8,071 nucleotides of DNA from Ignavibacteriales bacterium (GTDB lineage Bacteria > Bacteroidota > Ignavibacteria > Ignavibacteriales > Ignavibacteriaceae), in assembly GCA_020061995.1 (NCBI GenBank), contig JAGUXE010000037.1, forward strand, positions 1 to 8,071, in the 5' to 3' direction. The notes beneath the pieces were generated by a model. It worked only from the letters and a program-made list of their open reading frames with translations, ran no database searches and was not told where the DNA came from. How positions within the stretch are numbered: the stretch's first letter is position 1; the number at the start of each line of letters is the position of its first letter. Position numbers and translations under genes: made by a program. Of this stretch, positions 1 to 5,524 are shown in pieces.

Positions 1-737
1 ATAATTTTTCCATCTTCATTTTTAATTTTTTTTCCGCGGTCATCTACCCATTTTTTCAGTTTTTGTTTTGTATCGATAAGATATTCATTATGCACCCAAA
101 GTGATCGGTTTGACTCAGATAATTGTGGAAATAATATGTTATTTTCATCTGACATGGCAAATCGTTCTACCTTTTTTATCATTTTTTGAAAACCGATGTT
201 ATTCATCTCTTCATGAGTATATCCAGTGAGATGTAAAATTCCCTGGCTCAAGTAATTATATTTTCCGGTAGTATAGTCTAATTGATATATAACATCTCCC
301 GATGCCGATGAGATTAAATCGAGAAGATCCGTATAATTCAAGTCCTCAGGATTCACTACTAACTCATTGTTTATCTTTTTAGCAGATAAAAAGATACCTT
401 CAATCAAATCATTTTCAAATACGGGAACTAAAGAAAATTCGAATTTGTCTTCTGAATTATTCTTCTCAAATATTTTAAAATGTTCAATTGATTTTGTATG
501 ATTGTTTTGAAGGTATTGGATCTTCTCTCTTATGAAAGTCTGGTTCTCACTACTCAGTTTTTCGATTAGTTGGTCTAACTCCAGGTTTGCAAAAGATTCA
601 TTAATGTTAAGAATAGATTTTATTTTCTCATTCAAAAAAGAGACCTTTAGATTATTCTCTATATAAGCAACACCCTCATCAATTTTATTGAGGTATTGGA
701 TTAGGGTTTTTGAAGTACAATTGTTTTTCTTTTTCAT
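1..737 (-). CDS. PAS-domain sensor protein, C-terminal part missing (cut by window edge)
   Basis: An open frame of 245 codons runs leftward from an ATG at 737 to the window edge without a stop. The N-terminal third looks like a short PAS domain: residues 14-45 contain LNKIDEGVAYIENNLKVSF, close to the usual 'deGV...d....i...N' opening. After a linker, residues about 137-245 look like a second PAS domain of the PAS_3 type, with SGDVIYQLD, LTGYTHEEM and, at the edge, WVDDRGKKIKNEDGKI, which resembles the PAC motif that closes such domains. No signal peptide or membrane helix is visible, so this part should be cytoplasmic. PAS domains sense small ligands, redox state or light and usually precede a histidine kinase or GGDEF output module. 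The output lies outside the window, so the signalling type is unknown. There is no clear Shine-Dalgarno site before the ATG. The gene is divergent from the fur-like gene. Confidence 0.85.
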   Translation of the reverse strand, partial: MKKKNNCTSKTLIQYLNKIDEGVAYIENNLKVSFLNEKIKSILNINESFANLELDQLIEKLSSENQTFIREKIQYLQNNHTKSIEHFKIFEKNNSEDKFEFSLVPVFENDLIEGIFLSAKKINNELVVNPEDLNYTDLLDLISSASGDVIYQLDYTTGKYNYLSQGILHLTGYTHEEMNNIGFQKMIKKVERFAMSDENNILFPQLSESNRSLWVHNEYLIDTKQKLKKWVDDRGKKIKNEDGKI

Positions 738-801
738 AATAAAATATTATCGAAATAATTCGGAATAAGTTGAGTAATCTCTTTCATAATGAAATATAAT
801 C
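732..801. repeat. Two imperfect 20-bp direct repeats, exactly 50 bp apart
   Basis: Copies at 732-751 and 782-801 match at 18 of 20 positions (mismatches at repeat positions 10 and 17). Copy 2 contains a perfect 6-1-6 inverted repeat, TTTCAT-A-ATGAAA (782-794). Copy 1 contains ATAATA-AAA-TATTAT (736-750). Copy 1 also includes the PAS-gene start codon. The arrangement could be a pair of operator sites or an old local duplication. The DNA is very AT-rich, so chance similarity is a real alternative. Confidence 0.45.
734..787 (-). other. Possible 17-codon leader ORF overlapping the start of the PAS gene
   Basis: On the minus strand an ATG at 787-785 opens a 17-residue frame (MKEITQLIPNYFDNILL) whose TGA overlaps the PAS-gene ATG as ATGA (737-734). 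Such overlaps are typical of translational coupling. A purine-rich AAGGGA-like stretch lies upstream, but it is about 13 nt from the ATG, further than usual. The ORF is too short to judge by codon use and may be chance in AT-rich DNA. Confidence 0.2.
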
Positions 802-881
802 CCTTAGGTTCTTTAATTCAAGAATAAAATATTTTGTTGCAATTTAAATTTCACAAATCTAAAAAGTTGAATAATTCAGAC

Positions 882-910
882 TTGTTTATTACTCACATAA
901 CCACTATCTT
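882..910 (+). promoter_or_regulatory. Candidate promoter of the fur-feoAB operon
   Basis: TTGTTT (882-887) and TATCTT (905-910) are spaced by 17 bp, close to the sigma-70 pattern. The same bases also fit the Bacteroidota pattern TTG-N20-TAnnTTTG except for the last base (TATCTTTA). The GTG start of the fur-like gene lies 31 bp beyond the -10. Only sequence resemblance supports this. Confidence 0.4.
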
Positions 911-915
911 TATGT
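895..915. promoter_or_regulatory. Dyad ACATAA-N9-TTATGT, possible operator over the -10
   Basis: Two perfect 6-bp arms (895-900 and 910-915) flank a 9-bp spacer that contains most of the proposed -10 element. A repressor bound here would block the promoter, so autoregulation by the Fur-like protein is a reasonable guess. The sequence does not match the classical Fur box (GATAAT-type 7-1-7). Confidence 0.3.
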
Positions 916-941
916 AGACTAAATCTAAATAATAAGTAATT

Positions 942-1409
942 GTGAAAAACAAACAAGCCGCCGAAATTTTTAGGGAATATCTAAAAAACGGCAAAAATAG
1001 AATTACGCCGGAACGCTTCGAAGTATTAGACGCTGTTTTAGAATTCGAGGGACATTTTTCTGCTGATGAATTGTACATCATGATGAAAAATGGAAAATCC
1101 AGAATTTCGCGAGCAACAGTATATAAGACTTTAGAGTTGCTTGCTTCATGTGATCTGATCTCACTTCGTAATTTCGGCGATAATATGAAACGATATGAGA
1201 GTAGTTATAAAAGGCAAAATCACGACCATCTTATTTGCATGGATTGTGGTAGAATTGTAGAATTTATAAATCCAAACATATCAAAAATAGAAACTGATAT
1301 TTGTAATGAACTCGGTTTTGCACCTTCCAGTTACTCATTTAATCTTTTCACACGATGTAAAAACAAAAAAAACTGTAAGTATTTCAATGAAAAAGAACAC
1401 ACTCGATAG
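942..1409 (+). CDS. Fur-family metal-dependent transcriptional regulator
   Basis: This 155-residue protein has the usual Fur length and layout: an N-terminal winged helix with the recognition-helix motif SRATVYKTLELL (residues 55-66) and a C-terminal dimerisation and metal-binding domain. Likely regulatory metal ligands are H38, E86, H94 and H96, with E107 nearby, in HDHLICMDCGRIVEF (94-108). A structural zinc site is suggested by C99-x2-C102 and C139-x5-C145. Two points differ from the common pattern: Tyr131 stands where many Fur proteins have a His, and the last cysteine pair is spaced by five residues rather than the usual two or four. The start is GTG at 942; no earlier in-frame start fits better, and the ribosome site is weak. 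It sits directly before feoAB, which favours an iron-sensing Fur role over PerR or Zur, but the sequence alone does not settle this. It presumably represses the feo genes and itself when Fe(II) is plentiful. Confidence 0.93.
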   Translation: MKNKQAAEIFREYLKNGKNRITPERFEVLDAVLEFEGHFSADELYIMMKNGKSRISRATVYKTLELLASCDLISLRNFGDNMKRYESSYKRQNHDHLICMDCGRIVEFINPNISKIETDICNELGFAPSSYSFNLFTRCKNKKNCKYFNEKEHTR

Positions 1410-1614
1410 AGTAAAAAAAGGAACATATTTAACTATTACCAGTCTCCCGGTAGGAGTTCTTAAAGTTCAATTAATCAGAATAGGAATAACAGAAGGATCA
1501 AAAGTATTCTGTTTAGAGCGACTTCCAGGAGGGACAATTATTCTGCAAAAAAATAGACAAGAAATTGCTATTGGATATGATTTGGCTAAAGAAATTAACT
1601 ATGAAATAATCTAA
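1387..1614 (+). CDS. feoA: FeoA, ferrous iron transport protein A
   Basis: This 75-residue protein matches the small SH3-like FeoA fold in length and pattern: a leucine-rich opening (LTITSLPVG), the 'GI..G..V' turn (IGITEGSKVFCLERLPGG, residues 34-51) and a closing segment with IAIGYDLAKEI. FeoA is a cytoplasmic partner needed for full activity of FeoB; its exact mechanism is unresolved. The ATG at 1387 was chosen because the next upstream in-frame ATG (1306) would add 27 residues unlike FeoA that lie wholly inside the fur-like gene. The chosen start still overlaps the end of that gene by 23 bp. No Shine-Dalgarno site is seen, so translation is probably coupled to the upstream gene. feoB starts 7 bp after the stop. 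Confidence 0.88.
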   Translation: MKKNTLDRVKKGTYLTITSLPVGVLKVQLIRIGITEGSKVFCLERLPGGTIILQKNRQEIAIGYDLAKEINYEII

Positions 1615-1621
1615 ATTTATT

Positions 1622-3661
1622 ATGAGTAAAGTACATTCCGATATAATCGAGCACAATGAAAAACATCCACATTTAAACTTTGAGAAAAATATCCCCTCAT
1701 CCAAATTCCCTAAGGTAGTTCTGGTGGGAAACCCAAATGTCGGGAAATCCCTTTTTTTCAATTTCCTAAGTGGAATTTATGTTGATGTTTCTAATTTTCC
1801 GGGAACAACTGTATCAATAACAAAAGGAATCTACAAAAACTATAGCGTTTATGATACACCAGGAATATATGGTGTTTCATCTTTTAACGATGAAGAAAAA
1901 GTAGCATTGGATATTATTCTCGATGCTGATATAATTCTTAATGTTGTAAATTCATTACACCTTGAACGCGACCTTTTTCTTACTCAACAGCTAATAGAGA
2001 TGGGCAAAAAGGTTACTGTTGTCCTTAATTTTTTTGATGAAGTTGAAAAACGCAAAATTAAAATAAAACCGGATAGGTTATCTGAGTTATTAGGTGTTGA
2101 AGTTATAACAACATCCGCAACAAAAAAAATCGGATTTGATAAACTTGATTTTGCAATTGAAAATGCTCGCATTGGAAATCAACCTAAAGAATTACATCAC
2201 ATTTTACATGAAACTCTCAACAGAGTTGGTTCGCAGGCAGAAGCATTGATGATACTTGAAGGAGATACTTTTGTAGCTGAAAAACATGGAGTACCATGCG
2301 GTACCCCAGATGAGCGTGAAATCATTTATATTGAAAGAAGAAATAGAGTTAATGAAATAGTCAGTGAAGTTGAGTATGAAGATTCTTCTAAAGGAAAGTT
2401 TCTTAACTTATTAGGAAGATTATCATTAAATCCATTGACGGGTGTCCCCATTCTTCTTCTGATGCTTACGATTTTATATTTTTTTATTGGAGATTTTGTT
2501 GCGCAGCGCGTAGTTGACTTTTCTGAAAATACTATTGGCAAAGGTTATGTTGAATATTATCTAAAATTATATGTAGCTGAGTTTACACCTTCTGAAATAT
2601 CGGTAAATTTACTCGATACCAATGATGAAGTTATCGAGACTAAAAATTTCATTTTCAAGGAATCGGTTGATTCGGATTTATCAATTCTAAATGAATTTAA
2701 AACATATTCAAGACTTCCAAACGCTGAGGTAGATTTCTATTTTCCAAATCCTTTTGTTAAATTATTTTTTGGTGAGTTTGGTGTTATTAGTATGACATTA
2801 ACCTACCTTATCTTCTTATTACTTCCTCTAGTAATTGCCTTTTATTTTGCGATGGCTATGCTGGAGGATAGCGGTTACCTCCCCCGTTTAGCTACAATGC
2901 TAGATAGAGTAATGAACAAAATAGGACTTAACGGAAGAGCGGTCATTCCTATTATGTTGGGATTCGGCTGTGTAACCATGGCAACAATCACAACTCGACT
3001 TTTGGGAAGTGAAAGGGAAAAAACAATAGCAACCGCAATATTACAATTCGTTATTCCATGCTCTGCACAATTGGCTGTAATAGCTGTTTTGATGAGTTCT
3101 GCCGGATTGGGAGCATTTATTATTTATGTTACTGTAATTTTTACGGTCTTAATTTTGCTTTCAACTACTCTCAATAAATTCCTTCCTGGTGAAAGTACTT
3201 CATTACTAATTGATCTTCCGATGATGAGATTTCCTGAACTTGATAATGTTTTCAAAAAAACTTTTTTTAGAACTTACGGTTTTATGAAAGAAGCTTCAAT
3301 CTGGTTTTTTGTCGGAGCTTTATTTGTTGGATTATTAGATGTTACGGGAATGTTGTTGCTATTTCAAGATATTTTAGCGCCAGTAACAACAGTCTGGTTA
3401 AAACTTCCTAAAGAAACCGCCACTGCGTTTGTAATGGGAATAGTAAGAAGAGATTTTGGTGCAGCAGGATTGTTTAACTTAACACTTACATCTATGCAAA
3501 TAACCGTCGCTTTGATAACTATAACACTCTTCGTCCCCTGCATTGCTTCATTTATGGTTATGTTAAATGAACGTGGATGGAAAGAAGGTATTTCGATTTG
3601 GTTGGGTACATGGTTTTTTGCTTTTCTAATAGGTGGAATTGTTGCTCAAATTATTATTTAA
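1622..3661 (+). CDS. feoB: FeoB, ferrous iron transporter with N-terminal G domain
   Basis: FeoB is the inner-membrane Fe(II) importer. This 679-residue copy has all the G motifs: G1 GNPNVGKS (36-43), G2 in VSNFPGTT (56-63), G3 DTPG (78-81), G4 NFFD (136-139) and G5 SAT (165-167). A helical linker (about 185-260) leads to the membrane domain. Helix 1 is at about 272-293, and further helices run from about 388 to the end. Family landmarks are LEDSGYLPR (414-421), GFGC (447-450), IPCSAQLAV (478-485... region), RRDFGAAGLF (609-618) and NERGW (649-653). The form GFGCVTMATITTR and the RRDFGAAGL motif resemble the FeoB subgroup known from Geobacter-like bacteria rather than E. coli FeoB. Two oddities: a 30-residue N-terminal extension with four His among the first 17 residues, and a polar segment of roughly 45-65 residues (about 320-385) after helix 1. 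No Shine-Dalgarno site is visible; feoA ends 7 bp before. FeoC is absent from the window. Confidence 0.96.
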   Translation: MSKVHSDIIEHNEKHPHLNFEKNIPSSKFPKVVLVGNPNVGKSLFFNFLSGIYVDVSNFPGTTVSITKGIYKNYSVYDTPGIYGVSSFNDEEKVALDIILDADIILNVVNSLHLERDLFLTQQLIEMGKKVTVVLNFFDEVEKRKIKIKPDRLSELLGVEVITTSATKKIGFDKLDFAIENARIGNQPKELHHILHETLNRVGSQAEALMILEGDTFVAEKHGVPCGTPDEREIIYIERRNRVNEIVSEVEYEDSSKGKFLNLLGRLSLNPLTGVPILLLMLTILYFFIGDFVAQRVVDFSENTIGKGYVEYYLKLYVAEFTPSEISVNLLDTNDEVIETKNFIFKESVDSDLSILNEFKTYSRLPNAEVDFYFPNPFVKLFFGEFGVISMTLTYLIFLLLPLVIAFYFAMAMLEDSGYLPRLATMLDRVMNKIGLNGRAVIPIMLGFGCVTMATITTRLLGSEREKTIATAILQFVIPCSAQLAVIAVLMSSAGLGAFIIYVTVIFTVLILLSTTLNKFLPGESTSLLIDLPMMRFPELDNVFKKTFFRTYGFMKEASIWFFVGALFVGLLDVTGMLLLFQDILAPVTTVWLKLPKETATAFVMGIVRRDFGAAGLFNLTLTSMQITVALITITLFVPCIASFMVMLNERGWKEGISIWLGTWFFAFLIGGIVAQIII

Positions 3662-3670
3662 GTAATCTCA

Positions 3671-4384
3671 ATGAAGTTAACTAAATATCCAATTGTCTGG
3701 AGGCGAGATGATTTTTCAATAAAAATCTATTGCTCCATTCCAAATATTGCTACGGGAATTTTATTACAAGCCGGTGAAAATAAATTTGTAATTGATCCCG
3801 GTGACGGAATACTACGTGATTTGAATTCTGATTTAAGTATTGAATCAATTCTCTCAATTTCAGACATTTTCATTACACACGGACATCACGATCATGTTGG
3901 TGGAGTTTGGTCTTTATTAACTTATTTTAGAGTTATGCGTAAAAAAAGTCCCTTGAATATTTTTTATCCCGAGGGTTGTGTAGAGATTGAAAGTATTCAC
4001 AATGCGTTTATTACGGTCTATTCAAATAGCATTCCTTATAAAATCAAACTAAAAAGAATTGCTAATCAAAAAGTCATTAGAACGAGCGATGTAAAAATAA
4101 AACCATTTAAGGTAATTCATAAAGAAATTCTGCAGGATAATATTTCTAAACGAGTGGTACCTTCTCTTGGATATAAATTCAGTTTCGACAACTATACGAT
4201 TTGCTACGGTGGAGATACTGCTTATTGTGAAAGTCTTGTCGATGCAGCAAAAGGTTCTGATTTAGCAATTATTGAAGCCGGCAATGATCAAAGTGATTCA
4301 GATGATATGCATATGTCAATCTCAGAGGCAAAATCTATTGGAAAGACTGCAAAAGAATATTATTTGGTTCATGTGCCTGAATAA
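3671..4384 (+). CDS. Metallo-beta-lactamase-fold hydrolase, RNase Z-like group
   Basis: The 237-residue protein has the MBL metal motif THGHHDHVGG (H70, H72, D74, H75), then H150, D182 in YGGDTAYCE, and H234. This is a complete two-metal set. E202 in IIEAGN and H214 in MHMSISEA correspond to the HEAT-type and 'H.s..eA' positions of RNase Z-like enzymes, so a phosphodiesterase type of hydrolase is the best guess; the substrate is unknown. It has no signal peptide and should be cytoplasmic. True RNase Z is longer (about 300 residues) and has an exosite arm, neither seen here. The chain ends only three residues after H234, earlier than in most relatives; the other frames downstream are closed by stops, so there is no sign of a frameshift. 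It begins 9 bp after feoB, without a Shine-Dalgarno site, and is probably the last gene of the feo operon. Confidence 0.85.
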   Translation: MKLTKYPIVWRRDDFSIKIYCSIPNIATGILLQAGENKFVIDPGDGILRDLNSDLSIESILSISDIFITHGHHDHVGGVWSLLTYFRVMRKKSPLNIFYPEGCVEIESIHNAFITVYSNSIPYKIKLKRIANQKVIRTSDVKIKPFKVIHKEILQDNISKRVVPSLGYKFSFDNYTICYGGDTAYCESLVDAAKGSDLAIIEAGNDQSDSDDMHMSISEAKSIGKTAKEYYLVHVPE

Positions 4385-4459
4385 ATAACTATACTTTTCC
4401 ACTAAATCTTTTCTCTTTTTTTACTACTTTAATCTTTTAATTTTATCATTTTTAATAAT

Positions 4460-4464
4460 GGAGG
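4460..4464 (+). promoter_or_regulatory. Shine-Dalgarno GGAGG of the PD40 propeller gene
   Basis: A perfect GGAGG lies 3 nt before the ATG at 4468. The spacing is short, but no other start gives the signal peptide, so it supports this start. Confidence 0.7.
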
Positions 4465-4467
4465 ATC

Positions 4468-5499
4468 ATGCGAATATTCATTTTGGGTATCATATTTACT
4501 ACCATTAGTTTTTCTCAAACAAATGATGCATTGAAATTTCCGGAAGAGACTCGATTAAAAAACATTAGGATGTTAACCTCTGAAGGTGAAAATGCAGAAG
4601 CTTATCTTTCATTCAATGAAAATAAGTTAGTATATCAGTCAACTTTTGGTGATTTACAATGTGATCAAATTTTCACAATGAATATCGACGGAACTAATAA
4701 AAAAATGATTTCATCAGGAAAAGGAAGAACAACTTGCGCTTATTTCCTTCCCAGTGACAATTCAGTCGTTTATGCCTCTACTCATCTCGAAAGTGAAGAT
4801 TGTCCCGCATTGCCGGATCGAAGTAAAGGATATGTTTGGAAACTTTATGATTCTTTCGAGATATTCTCAATTAATGATGATGGCACAAACTTAAAACGAC
4901 TTACAAATTCACATGGTTATGATGCTGAAGCAACTGTTTCCCCACAGGGTAATAAAATAGTTTTTACTTCACTACGTGATGGTGACCCTGAACTTTATTT
5001 GATGGATATTGATGGAAGTAATCAAACACGTTTAACTTTTGAAAAAGGTTATGACGGCGGTGCATTTTTCTCAAATGACGGCAAAAAAATAGTCTTTCGA
5101 GCAAGTCGTCCAAAAACTGAAAAAGAACTTAATGATTATAACGAATTAGTTACCTTGGGTTATGTCAGACCAACCGCTCTAGAAATATTTACAATGAATG
5201 TTGATGGTACAGACTTAAAGCAAATAACCAATTTTGGCAAGGCAAGTTTTGCCCCATTTTTTCACCCTGACAATAAAAAAATTATTTTTTCTTCAAACAT
5301 TAATAGTAAGTCAGGAAGAGAATTTGATTTATATCTGGTAAATACTGATGGAACGGGTCTTGAGCAGGTAACATTTCACAAGGAATTTGATGGCTTTCCA
5401 ATGTTTACCAAAGATGCTAAACATTTAGTATTTGCTTCAAACAGATTTAACAAAAATCCCGGTGATACTAATATTTTTATTGCCGACTGGAATGATTAA
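4468..5499 (+). CDS. Secreted PD40 (TolB-like) beta-propeller protein
   Basis: The 343-residue protein begins with a signal peptide (MRIFILGIIFTTISFSQ; cleavage likely after residue 16), so it is exported. The mature part is built of PD40/WD40-like blades, each with the pattern 'fSpdg.kIvF.S.rdg..eiy.mn.DGt.l..LT': clear copies are near residues 47-80, 92-145, 154-190, 198-253, 262-302 and 309-340. Conserved-looking segments such as GKGRTTCAYF (84-93), KGYVWKLYD (120-128), GYDAEATVS (150-158), GYDGGAFFS (194-202) and the closing NIFIADW (335-341) place it in a recognisable subfamily of TolB-like proteins rather than TolB itself. Cysteines 65, 90 and 111 are unusual for a propeller. No catalytic motif is visible; a scaffold or binding role, perhaps with the adjacent peptidase, is inference. 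The preceding 83-bp gap is pyrimidine-rich. The next gene follows 25 bp downstream. Confidence 0.85.
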   Translation: MRIFILGIIFTTISFSQTNDALKFPEETRLKNIRMLTSEGENAEAYLSFNENKLVYQSTFGDLQCDQIFTMNIDGTNKKMISSGKGRTTCAYFLPSDNSVVYASTHLESEDCPALPDRSKGYVWKLYDSFEIFSINDDGTNLKRLTNSHGYDAEATVSPQGNKIVFTSLRDGDPELYLMDIDGSNQTRLTFEKGYDGGAFFSNDGKKIVFRASRPKTEKELNDYNELVTLGYVRPTALEIFTMNVDGTDLKQITNFGKASFAPFFHPDNKKIIFSSNINSKSGREFDLYLVNTDGTGLEQVTFHKEFDGFPMFTKDAKHLVFASNRFNKNPGDTNIFIADWND

Positions 5500-5514
5500 T
5501 AATTAATAGTTTAA

Positions 5515-5520
5515 AGGGAG
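5515..5520 (+). promoter_or_regulatory. Shine-Dalgarno AGGGAG of the M28 peptidase gene
   Basis: AGGGAG lies 4 nt before the ATG at 5525 and supports that start, which also gives a good signal peptide. Confidence 0.65.
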
Positions 5521-5524
5521 ATTT

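Noticed and set aside
746..759. ATTAT-CGAA-ATAAT inverted repeat as a separate operator or hairpin
   Set aside because: The arms are only 5 bp of pure A/T, which is expected by chance in this DNA.
893..1081. Minus-strand open frame of 62 residues over the start of the fur-like gene
   Set aside because: It lies opposite a clear Fur-family gene, matches no family I recognise and has no ribosome site.
1306..1386. Longer FeoA starting at 1306
   Set aside because: The extra 27 residues lie wholly inside the fur-like gene and do not resemble FeoA, whose usual length is met from 1387.
1513..1761. Minus-strand open frame across feoA and feoB
   Set aside because: It is the antisense shadow of two recognised genes.
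2326..2541. Minus-strand open frame inside feoB
   Set aside because: It lies within a well-supported coding region and has no family features.
4300..4400. Frameshift truncating the MBL-fold protein
   Set aside because: The last metal ligand H234 is present, and the other frames beyond the stop are soon closed, so no lost C-terminus is visible.
4385..4467. Promoter (TTACTA 4421-4426, TATCAT 4444-4449) or terminator in the gap after the MBL gene
   Set aside because: The -35 is poor and no hairpin followed by a T run was found; the strand is simply pyrimidine-rich, so neither call is firm.
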